Below, piece by piece: positions 7,672-14,085 of a stretch of 23,207 nt of DNA. Every line of letters begins with the position of its first letter. Position 1 is the stretch's first letter. The position numbers and the translations under genes are program-made. The DNA lies in assembly GCA_035527455.1 (NCBI GenBank), contig DATLAN010000061.1:1-23207 (forward strand), read 5' to 3'. Under the pieces are notes generated by a model. The model worked only from the letters and a program-made list of their open reading frames with translations, was not told the origin of the DNA and did not search any database. Source of the stretch: DATLAN01 sp035527455 (GTDB lineage: Bacteria > Planctomycetota > Planctomycetia > Pirellulales > Thermoguttaceae).

Positions 7672-8606
7672 CTGTGCGGCGAGGGCATGGAAAGCGACGT
7701 GGCCAACGTCCGGCGGATCGCCTCGCGGAACCCGACCGGCCGGATCCCGAACGCCGCCAGTGCGGAACGGTCGCGAACCACCGTGGGGCTTCGCAGCCCT
7801 TCGATCAGCGCCCTGCCCACTCGGGCATGGACAGGCGTGACCAGGGCGAGCCAAAGGCTGGAGAGATAGGGCGTCAGCACGGGCACGGAGATCATCCATC
7901 GGCGCAGCCCCCGCTGGCGGGCGTACTCCCGCATGACCTGCCCATACGAGACTCGATCGGGTCCGCCGATCTCGAAGACGCGACTTTCCCCCTCCGGCAG
8001 ATCCAAGGCCCCCAGCAAATATTGCAGGACGTCTTCCATGGCGATGGGTTGGGTGGGCGTCGACACCCATTTCGGACAGATCATCACGGGAAGTCGTTCG
8101 ACCAGGGCGCGAATCAACTCGAACGAAAGGCTGCCCGAACCGATCACGATCGACGCGCGGAACTCGATCACGTCGACCCCGGACGACCGCAGGATTCGGC
8201 CGACCTCCTGCCGGCTGCGCAGATGGTCCGACAGCGGGCCGCCGGGGTCGCCCAGCCCGCCCAGGTAAACGATCCTGCGGACGTGGTTTTCGGCGGCCGC
8301 GTCGGCAAAATGGGCCGCGCCGAGCCGGTCCAGCCGCTCGAAGTCGCCCCCGGCCTGCATGGCGTGGATCAGGTAATACGCGGTGTGGACGCCCTTCAGC
8401 GCGGCCGAGAGGGACTCCCGCTCCAGCACGTCGCCGTAGACAGTTTCCCTCGAGCAGCCGGCCACACGGCGGCGCGACGGTTCCGTGCGGCGACTGATGC
8501 AACGCACCCTCACGCCGCGAGCCTGAAGCCTCGGCAGCAACCGGCTGCCGATAAAGCCCGTCGCTCCGGTCAAACCCACAACGAGACTGTCGCTCGACGG
8601 CAACAT
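7629..8606 (-). CDS. Atypical SDR / NAD(P)H-binding oxidoreductase (YbjT-like)
   Basis: A 325-aa Rossmann-fold protein. GLTGATGFIG (11-20) is the nucleotide-binding GxxGxxG motif. The family pattern AYYLIHAM, RRIVYLGGLGD, HLRSRQEVG and SFELIRALVERLPVM is that of COG0702-type SDR proteins with a degenerate active site, which bind NAD(P) and act as reductases, epimerase-like enzymes or sensors. Many relatives, as I recall them, carry a C-terminal DUF2867 domain; it is absent here, and the protein ends shortly after the Rossmann part. The last 13 residues (KGVGTFLLRRKSF) are encoded by the inverted repeat at 7612-7671, so the original end may have been lost. The start at 8606 has only a weak GGGG ribosome site. 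It is transcribed alone, convergent to the protease gene. Confidence 0.8.
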   Translation of the reverse strand: MLPSSDSLVVGLTGATGFIGSRLLPRLQARGVRVRCISRRTEPSRRRVAGCSRETVYGDVLERESLSAALKGVHTAYYLIHAMQAGGDFERLDRLGAAHFADAAAENHVRRIVYLGGLGDPGGPLSDHLRSRQEVGRILRSSGVDVIEFRASIVIGSGSLSFELIRALVERLPVMICPKWVSTPTQPIAMEDVLQYLLGALDLPEGESRVFEIGGPDRVSYGQVMREYARQRGLRRWMISVPVLTPYLSSLWLALVTPVHARVGRALIEGLRSPTVVRDRSALAAFGIRPVGFREAIRRTLATSLSMPSPHRKGVGTFLLRRKSF

Positions 8607-8644
8607 GGCGCGCCCCGGAATGGCTCGGCCCCTTGTCTAAAACA

Positions 8645-8650
8645 ATTATA
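8645..8650 (-). promoter_or_regulatory. Possible -10 box for the SDR gene
   Basis: On the minus strand a perfect TATAAT lies 39 bases upstream of the ATG at 8606. No good -35 hexamer is found 16-18 nt further upstream, so this may be an activator-dependent promoter or chance. Confidence 0.3.
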
Positions 8651-8673
8651 CACGGCATCGCGGGCCGTGCCGG

Positions 8674-8956
8674 TTCGGCACCGGGAAGGTGCTGGAATTA
8701 TATCTGGAATTATATTCAGACATATAGTCCATAGCTTTTATCCATGAAAGGCCACATATCCTTTGACCGATTCTACGGATTCCGCTAGAATCGGCTTCGT
8801 TGGCGAGTTTACTGTTCTTGGCACCAGTATCTTGAGGCAGCGTTCGCGCCCGCCACCAAAAACCCCGTGGCTGGGGAGTCTCTCCGGGCGCAGTTGTCGA
8901 TTGCTTCATCCGTGGCGGTCGCCCCTGGACATCTCCCCGGTGACTGCCCGGACCCC
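8674..8956. other. Intergenic stretch with no supported gene
   Basis: Between the SDR promoter region and the inverted repeat at 8957 there is an AT-richer patch (about 8695-8760, with repeated GAATTATAT words). The rest is ordinary GC-rich sequence whose short open frames look random. Nothing else could be supported. Confidence 0.5.
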
Positions 8957-9045
8957 GTGGAAAAAAGGGGACGGGCACCGAGCCGGCAGCGCTTTTCCGC
9001 GACTTTCACATCATTCGCGGCTCGGAGCCAGTCCCCATTTTCCAC
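8957..9045. repeat. Inverted repeat upstream of the PEP-CTERM gene (AAAAGGGGAC family)
   Basis: The left arm 8957-8985 (GTGGAAAAAAGGGGAC then a CACCGAGCCG half) pairs with 9018-9045 with a few mismatches, around a 32-nt loop. It is related to the element at 7612-7671. It ends 85 bases before the PEP-CTERM start codon, so it lies in or before that gene's leader. Confidence 0.8.
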
Positions 9046-9130
9046 TCGCCGCTGACAGTTCGAATTCCTTACTGCTTTCAGACAAACCGTGATCACGTCC
9101 CAGAACCCAGGAAAAGCGGAGGACCAAACG

Positions 9131-9808
9131 ATGAGATTCCTGTCGAGTACCGTATTGTTGTGCGTCGTGGCGTGCGTCGTGCCGGCGCTGGGCGAAGACA
9201 TCTTCGACCCGCCTTGGGATGCCACCTTGCCGAATCAGACCAGCCAGACCTGGGAGATCCCGCAGCTCATCCAGACGGGGCCGATCGAGCCGGACCTGCC
9301 GCGCCTGCCCACGATCATGGAGAACCCGTACGGCGACGCCACCATCAGCTTCCTCGCCCCGATCAACATCGAACCCATCCCGGGACCGCACGGCGAACCG
9401 ATCGACACCGTGCATATCGGCCCGGGTGGAGGGCAGTTGGTCATCGATATCTTCAACAACGAGGACCCGCTCGCCCAGAAGCTGATCTTCTGGCAGATCA
9501 CCTCGGACAAGTCGCCGACGCCGACCGGTTCCCCGCCGATGACGAATCCGCCGGGCACGTCGTTGCCTTCGCCCTATCCGCAGATCCAATGGCCGAACGG
9601 CACCTGGTACACGTACAACGGCCTGATTTCCATCCAGCCCAATCCGGATCGCGAGCAGATCATCTTCGACCTGGTCGAGAGCACCAACATCTCGGAGATC
9701 GTCATCGACACGGTTTGCGTTCCCGAACCTTCCACGCTGGCCCTGCTGGGCGCGGGAGCGGTCGCCCTGCTGGTCGGCGTTCGGCGCCGGAGGCGCGCGC
9801 GAGCCTGA
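9131..9808 (+). CDS. PEP-CTERM sorting-domain protein
   Basis: A 225-aa secreted protein. GGAGGA (9118-9123) lies 7 nt before the ATG at 9131, which opens a Sec signal peptide (MRFLSSTVLLCVVACVVPAL). The body is rich in Pro, Ile, Asp and Asn, has no Cys pairs or recognisable enzyme motif, and looks beta-rich. The C-terminus is a full PEP-CTERM tripartite signal: VPEPS near 197-201, a hydrophobic helix, and the basic tail RRRRRARA. Such proteins are processed by an exosortase and delivered to the cell surface or extracellular matrix; the exosortase is not in the window. The function of the body is unknown. Confidence 0.85.
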   Translation: MRFLSSTVLLCVVACVVPALGEDIFDPPWDATLPNQTSQTWEIPQLIQTGPIEPDLPRLPTIMENPYGDATISFLAPINIEPIPGPHGEPIDTVHIGPGGGQLVIDIFNNEDPLAQKLIFWQITSDKSPTPTGSPPMTNPPGTSLPSPYPQIQWPNGTWYTYNGLISIQPNPDREQIIFDLVESTNISEIVIDTVCVPEPSTLALLGAGAVALLVGVRRRRRARA

Positions 9809-9823
9809 TGATGCCGGATGAGA

Positions 9824-9841
9824 GACCCGATCAGTCGGGTC
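9824..9841. terminator. Hairpin between convergent genes
   Basis: GACCCGA-TCAG-TCGGGTC forms a perfect 7-bp stem with a 4-nt loop, between the stop of the PEP-CTERM gene (9808) and the stop of the minus-strand lipoprotein gene (9855). There is no U-tract on either side, so it would be a weak or Rho-assisted terminator. Confidence 0.5.
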
Positions 9842-9854
9842 ACTACAAGCGGAC

Positions 9855-11216
9855 TCAGTCCAACTTGATCACCGAGATCGTGTAGGGCTTGTCCCAGGTC
9901 TGGTTCACGCCGCCGGGGAGGGGGAAGTCCATGTTGGAGACGATCACTTCGTTGCCGCGCACCAGCACTTCGCAGGGCTGGTCGAGCTTGCCGCCGGTGC
10001 CGTCGTTCTCCTCGTCGACGGCCAGCGTCTGCACCGAGCCGTCCTTGGGATCGACGATCTGCACGGCGTTGGCGATCGAGTCGGCCACGTAGATCTTCTC
10101 CGTCCGGGCGTCGTAGAAGATCCCGTCGCAGCATTTCATGTGATCGGCCTTGGTCCAGATCGGGGCCTCTTTGCCGGCTCCCAGGTCGGCGACGGCGATC
10201 TTGTGGATCGTGCCGTCGGCGAAGTTGCCGCAGTAGAGGTTCCCCTCGGCGTCGAACGTCAGGCCGTCGGCTCCGAACGTACAATCCGGGTTGAACGTCT
10301 TGATCCAGGCGACCAGGTGCGGGTCCTCTATCGACGGCAGCGTCAGCTTCGTGCCCTCTTCCTCCAGCTTCACCCGAAAGATGCCGCTGATCTGCGGCTC
10401 GGTCTTGTCGGCCGGGTCCTGCTTGGGCACCATGGTCGTGTCGCTCACGTAGAGGTAGCCGTCGCGGATGATCACGGCGTTGGCCACCACGATGCCCTCG
10501 ATGACCACGACCGGATCGCCGGCCGGATCGTAGTTCTCGTCCAGCGGAATCCGCAGCACGCGGGACTTGTTGCCCGGGTCGGCCGTGTTGGAGAACCACT
10601 GCAGGTCGGTGATGTAGAGGTTCTTGCCCCCCGGATCGATGCACATCCCGAACGGGAACGCCGTGCCGGTCTCCGGGTGGCGGGGCGGATCGTAGTACTT
10701 CTCGAGCTGGTTGTCCTTGGTGATCTTCAGCAGCGCCGGCGGCGGGTCCTGCACGGCGTTCTGGGGGTCTTCGGCCACGTCGGCCAGCCACGAGTTGACG
10801 TTCGGCACCGCCAGGATCACGTCGCCGTTGGGCAACAGGCACATGCCGTCGGGCGTGCTGTACTCGTCAGGGAGTTCCAGCAGCAACTCGGCCTGCTTCA
10901 GCGGCTTCGACGGATCGGCCTCGTCCGGCGTCTTCTCGGGCGTCGTCTCGGGCGTCTTTTCAGGTGTTTTCTCAGGCGTCAACTCAGGCGTCAACTCAGG
11001 CGTCAACTCAGGCGTCAACTCAGGCGTCAACTCAGGCGTCAACTCAGGCGTCAACTCAGGCGTCAACTCGGGCGTCAACTCGGGCGTCTTTGCAGGCGAC
11101 TTCACTGGTGTCTTTTCGGTCGGGGTCGGGGTCTGCTCCGTCTTGGGACACCCGGCCAAAACGGCCACCACGCACAGCGCGGCCAGCAGACGCGTTGTCT
11201 TGAGGATACGGAACAT
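9855..11216 (-). CDS. Lipoprotein with Thr-Pro repeat stalk and SMP-30/NHL-like beta-propeller
   Basis: A 453-aa lipoprotein. AAGGAGA precedes the ATG at 11216 by about 8 nt. The signal ends in the lipobox VLAGC, giving lipidated Cys23. A stalk of Thr/Pro/Glu-rich tetrapeptides follows: nine ELTP units, then EKTP, EKTP, ETTP and EKTP, which should hold the domain away from the membrane. The remaining about 345 residues form a six-bladed-type propeller with repeated motifs such as STPDGMCLLPNGDVILA, FGMCIDPGGKNLYITD, ADGLTFDAEGNLYCGN and CCDGIFYDARTEKIYVAD, resembling SMP-30/gluconolactonase-like proteins. Lactonase activity is possible but metal ligands were not confirmed. It lies 47 nt downstream of the glycerol dehydrogenase gene, probably in one transcript. 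Confidence 0.82.
   Translation of the reverse strand: MFRILKTTRLLAALCVVAVLAGCPKTEQTPTPTEKTPVKSPAKTPELTPELTPELTPELTPELTPELTPELTPELTPELTPEKTPEKTPETTPEKTPDEADPSKPLKQAELLLELPDEYSTPDGMCLLPNGDVILAVPNVNSWLADVAEDPQNAVQDPPPALLKITKDNQLEKYYDPPRHPETGTAFPFGMCIDPGGKNLYITDLQWFSNTADPGNKSRVLRIPLDENYDPAGDPVVVIEGIVVANAVIIRDGYLYVSDTTMVPKQDPADKTEPQISGIFRVKLEEEGTKLTLPSIEDPHLVAWIKTFNPDCTFGADGLTFDAEGNLYCGNFADGTIHKIAVADLGAGKEAPIWTKADHMKCCDGIFYDARTEKIYVADSIANAVQIVDPKDGSVQTLAVDEENDGTGGKLDQPCEVLVRGNEVIVSNMDFPLPGGVNQTWDKPYTISVIKLD
10981..11088. repeat. 12-bp in-frame tandem repeat (nine units)
   Basis: Nine uninterrupted 12-bp units, AACTCAGGCGTC on the plus strand. The first seven are identical and the last two differ by one base (AACTCGGGCGTC). 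They encode the ELTP stalk of the lipoprotein. Identity at the DNA level, including third positions, points to recent expansion, so the copy number probably varies between strains. Confidence 0.95.
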
Positions 11217-11263
11217 GGAAAAGTCTCCTTGTGTGAGTGGGAGATGTTGTGGACTTTACGATC

Positions 11264-12373
11264 CTACCCGCCGCGCAGCTCCTTGCGTGCCCGGCCCAGG
11301 GCGTCGGCGGCGATCATGGCGTCGATGATGCTCTCCGAGGTGACCTCGAACGGGTGATTCGCGCAGAGCGAGCCCTCGCCGGCGCAGATGTCGCCGATCG
11401 TCTGGAGCTTCTCGCGATCGACGCTCTCGAAGCCCAACTCGGCGAAGGTGACCGGCAGGCCCACGGCGATCTCGAAATCGACGATGCCGTAGACCTCGTC
11501 CATATCCACCTCGTCGTCGAGGCAGAGCTGGCTGATCACGCCGAAGGCGACCTTCTCGCCGTGCATCAGGCCCTTGCACTCGGGATAGGACGAGAGGATG
11601 TTGGCGATCATGTGCGCGGTGGCCAGCCCGCCGCTCTCGAAGCCCAGACCGGAGAGCAGCACGTTGGCCTCGACGACCTTTTCGACCGCCGGGGTGACCA
11701 CGTTCAGCTCGACCGCCCGCTTGGCGTCCAGGCCGTGTTCCAGCAGGGTCTCGAAGCAGAGTTGGGCCAGGGTCAGGGCGGCCATGGTCGACTGTCCGCC
11801 GCCGAGGTTGGTCGCCCGGGTCTTGTAGGCCGCCTCGGCCTCGACCCAGGTGGACAGTCCGTCGCCCATGCCGGAGACGAACGCGCGGACCGGACCGTTG
11901 GCGATCACCTGGCTGTCGACCAGCACGAGGTGCGGATTATGGGCCCAGCACTCGAAGCCGGTGCAGTTCCCCTCGGCGTCGTACCAGACGGTGGCGGAAC
12001 TGGTCGGGGTATCGGTCGAGGCGATGGTGGGCACGGTGACCATTTTCAGCCCGGCGGCCGCCGCGGTGGCCTTGGCCGTATCGAGCGTTTTGCCGCCGCC
12101 GACGCCGATCGACACGTCCGCCCCCTCGCTTTGCACAATCCGCACCACCCGATCGACCTCTTCGTGGCTCGACTCGCCCTGGAATTCCACGTCAACGACC
12201 TCGAGTCCGGCATCGGCCAGACTCGCCAGCACCGTCTCTCCGACGATACCCTTGACGCACGAATCCCACAAGACCAGCGGTTTCTTGCCCAACGCGGCCA
12301 CGTACGTGCCGAGTTCCTTTAGCACGCCTCGCCCTTGCACGTACCGGTGCGGGGCGATCAATACTCGCTTCAT
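11264..12373 (-). CDS. gldA: Glycerol dehydrogenase (NAD-dependent, Zn-type)
   Basis: A 369-aa iron-containing alcohol dehydrogenase family protein that oxidises glycerol to dihydroxyacetone with NAD. The ATG at 12373 is chosen because GGAGG lies 8 nt upstream and the family N-terminus MKRVLIAPHRYVQGRGVL starts there. NAD is bound through GVGGGKTLDTAKA (90-102) and ASTDTPTSS (118-126). The metal ligands are all present: Asp171 in GMGDGLSTWVEA, His254 in ATAHMIAN and His271 in LMHGEKVAFG. Length is typical. It is flanked on the same strand by a MocA-type oxidoreductase (121 nt upstream) and an SMP-30-like lipoprotein (47 nt downstream), which suggests a small catabolic operon, though no glycerol kinase or transporter is nearby. 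Confidence 0.93.
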   Translation of the reverse strand: MKRVLIAPHRYVQGRGVLKELGTYVAALGKKPLVLWDSCVKGIVGETVLASLADAGLEVVDVEFQGESSHEEVDRVVRIVQSEGADVSIGVGGGKTLDTAKATAAAAGLKMVTVPTIASTDTPTSSATVWYDAEGNCTGFECWAHNPHLVLVDSQVIANGPVRAFVSGMGDGLSTWVEAEAAYKTRATNLGGGQSTMAALTLAQLCFETLLEHGLDAKRAVELNVVTPAVEKVVEANVLLSGLGFESGGLATAHMIANILSSYPECKGLMHGEKVAFGVISQLCLDDEVDMDEVYGIVDFEIAVGLPVTFAELGFESVDREKLQTIGDICAGEGSLCANHPFEVTSESIIDAMIAADALGRARKELRGG

Positions 12374-12443
12374 GTCGGGGGCCTCCAGAGAGAACGGGGT
12401 CTCGATGACGCCGTATCCTACCACGAGCGGCAACCGCTGAATA

Positions 12444-12498
12444 GTAGCCATCTCGCTGCGGCGAGATGCAGCCTCGTCTCGCGGAGCGAGACGGCTAC
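12444..12498. repeat. Double-hairpin repeat (GTAGCC...GGCTAC)
   Basis: GTAGCC (12444-12449) and GGCTAC (12493-12498) bracket two hairpins: CATCTCGC-TGCG-GCGAGATG (12449-12468) and CGTCTCGC-GGA-GCGAGACG (12475-12493). The element lies between the oxidoreductase and glycerol dehydrogenase genes. Its terminal GTAG supplies the TAG stop codon (12495-12497, minus strand) of the oxidoreductase. Confidence 0.85.
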
Positions 12499-13853
12499 GG
12501 CAACTCGTACCCTTTCCGCCGTGGGCGATCCCGCAGGGCGTCGGCCTGTTCGTCGGCGACGAAAGCCTCCTGCAGCGGGTCCCAGCGGAGTTCGCGGCGC
12601 AGTTCCCGCGCGATGTTGGCCAGGTGGCAGATCGTGGCCGCGCGGTGGCCCGTTTCGACCGGTGCGTTGGGGGTGCGGCGGGTCTTGATGCAGTCGAGCC
12701 AATTCGCCAGATGCGGTTTGGCGACGATGCCCGTGCCGTTCCAGACTTCGGCCACCACCGGGTCGGGCGGATCCTGGACCAGGTCCCGCGGCTCGGTGCG
12801 GAAGTTGTTGCGGCCGATGATCATCCTGCCCCGCTCGCCGTGGAAGATCGCTCCGCCGCCGGTCCCCGTTTCCAGGTGGAGACGCATCTCGATCCCGTTG
12901 GCGTATCGCGCCGCCACGGGGCAGAATCGCATCTCGCCCGTGTGGCCCTCGACCAGCGGCCGGATCTCGACCGGGCCGCTCTCGTCCCTGCCCAAGGCCG
13001 ACTGGACCTGGTCCACGCCGTGGGCGCCCCAGTTGGTCATGAAGTGGCCGGAGTAGCTTCGCCACAGGTCCCAACCGCGCCACAACACGCCGTCGATCTT
13101 GAATTCGTCCTTGACCCAGAGCTTTCGGCTGTGCGGACGCAGGGGCGTCGGCCCGCAGAAAAGGTCCCAGCCGAGACCGTCGGGCACCGGTTCCTCGGGC
13201 AGTCCGGCGTAGCGCATCGGACCGGCGTAGTTTTGCAGCTCGACGAGGGTCACCTTGCCGATCCCGCCTTCGCGGACGAACCTGCAGGCGAACCGGTTCA
13301 TCTCCATGCTTCGCTGTTGCGAGCCGACCTGGCAGACGCGGCCGTGGCGCCGGACCGCTTCAACCAAGGCCCGGCCCTCGGCGATGGTCAACGTGAGGCA
13401 CTTCTCGACGTAGACGTCCAAGCCCGCCTGGCAGGCCAGCATCGCCGCCAGGACGTGGTGGTGGTCGGGCGTGGCGATCACCACGGCGTCGAGCTTCGCC
13501 CGGTCGAGCATCCGCCGGTAGTCCTGATAGGCTTCACAGCGACCGGCGTCCCGCTGGCGGAAAGGTTCCAGCAGAGCGGCGAATGGTCCTTTGGCTTCCA
13601 GCGCCTCGGCCACGCGTGGCAGGTAGCAGTCGCACAGCGCGGCGACGCGGGCCTCGTCCGGCATGTTCGAGACGAGATACTTCCCGCGGATGCCGGTGCC
13701 GATCACCCCGACGATCACCCGCTCGTTGGCTCCCGGTTTGCCCGGCGCGGCCAGAACGGCTTCAGGAACGAAGTACGGCAACGACACGCCGGCCGTGGCG
13801 GCGGCGAGATTTCCGAGGAAGCGCCGTCGGGAGTGTTTTTCGCAAGCCGGCAT
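12495..13853 (-). CDS. Gfo/Idh/MocA family oxidoreductase with Tat signal
   Basis: A 452-aa NAD(P)-dependent sugar or inositol-type oxidoreductase. The N-terminus has a twin-arginine motif SRRRFLG (8-14) and a hydrophobic stretch to about 36, so it is folded in the cytoplasm and exported. VGVIGTGIRG (48-57) is the dinucleotide-binding loop; ATPDHHH (127-133) is typical of the family. The catalytic Lys motif, usually EKP, reads EKC here (150-152). WGAHGVDQ supplies the active-site His region. Many planctomycete paralogues carry this layout and their substrates are unknown. The start at 13853 has GAGAAGG about 10 nt upstream. The stop codon lies in the repeat at 12444-12498, and glycerol dehydrogenase follows after 121 nt. 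Confidence 0.88.
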   Translation of the reverse strand: MPACEKHSRRRFLGNLAAATAGVSLPYFVPEAVLAAPGKPGANERVIVGVIGTGIRGKYLVSNMPDEARVAALCDCYLPRVAEALEAKGPFAALLEPFRQRDAGRCEAYQDYRRMLDRAKLDAVVIATPDHHHVLAAMLACQAGLDVYVEKCLTLTIAEGRALVEAVRRHGRVCQVGSQQRSMEMNRFACRFVREGGIGKVTLVELQNYAGPMRYAGLPEEPVPDGLGWDLFCGPTPLRPHSRKLWVKDEFKIDGVLWRGWDLWRSYSGHFMTNWGAHGVDQVQSALGRDESGPVEIRPLVEGHTGEMRFCPVAARYANGIEMRLHLETGTGGGAIFHGERGRMIIGRNNFRTEPRDLVQDPPDPVVAEVWNGTGIVAKPHLANWLDCIKTRRTPNAPVETGHRAATICHLANIARELRRELRWDPLQEAFVADEQADALRDRPRRKGYELP

Positions 13854-13931
13854 GGCGCGTCGACCTTCTCTGGGTTCTTCAGGGGTTTTCGTGGTTCCAT
13901 TTCCTGCCCGTTGAAGTCGACGGCACGCAGC

Positions 13932-14035
13932 AGTACGGGTTCCTCTTCTCTGATTCCAACTCTCCGCGCGTCGTGAACAGAGAAGAGGAACCCGTACTTC
14001 CCTGCCACCCCAGAGTTTACACCAACGCTGTCAAG
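13932..14035. repeat. Composite intergenic repeat: 21-bp palindrome plus leader module copy 2
   Basis: A perfect 21-bp inverted repeat, 13932-13952 against 13978-13998 (core GGGTTCCTCTTCTCTG), has a 25-nt loop. Next to it, 14003-14035 on the minus strand matches the leader module at 4111-4143 in 29 of 33 positions. The composite fills most of the gap between the PhnD-PQQ fusion gene and the oxidoreductase gene. Confidence 0.85.
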
Positions 14036-14085
14036 AAATGAATCGGCCGTTTCGGAATTCAGAGTGGAGCAACCGCCGCGAGCCC

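Noticed and set aside
8763..9092. Small open frames between the SDR and PEP-CTERM genes
   Set aside because: No ribosome site, no signal peptide or motif, and they run across the inverted repeat at 8957-9045.
10981..11088. CRISPR array
   Set aside because: The 12-bp units are contiguous, in frame and without unique spacers. The 40-bp units at 16287-16403 are also contiguous repeats without spacers.
14029..14034. TTGACA on the minus strand as promoter of the MocA-type gene
   Set aside because: No acceptable -10 hexamer at 16-18 nt, and the hexamer is part of the repeated leader module, so it is better explained as repeat sequence.
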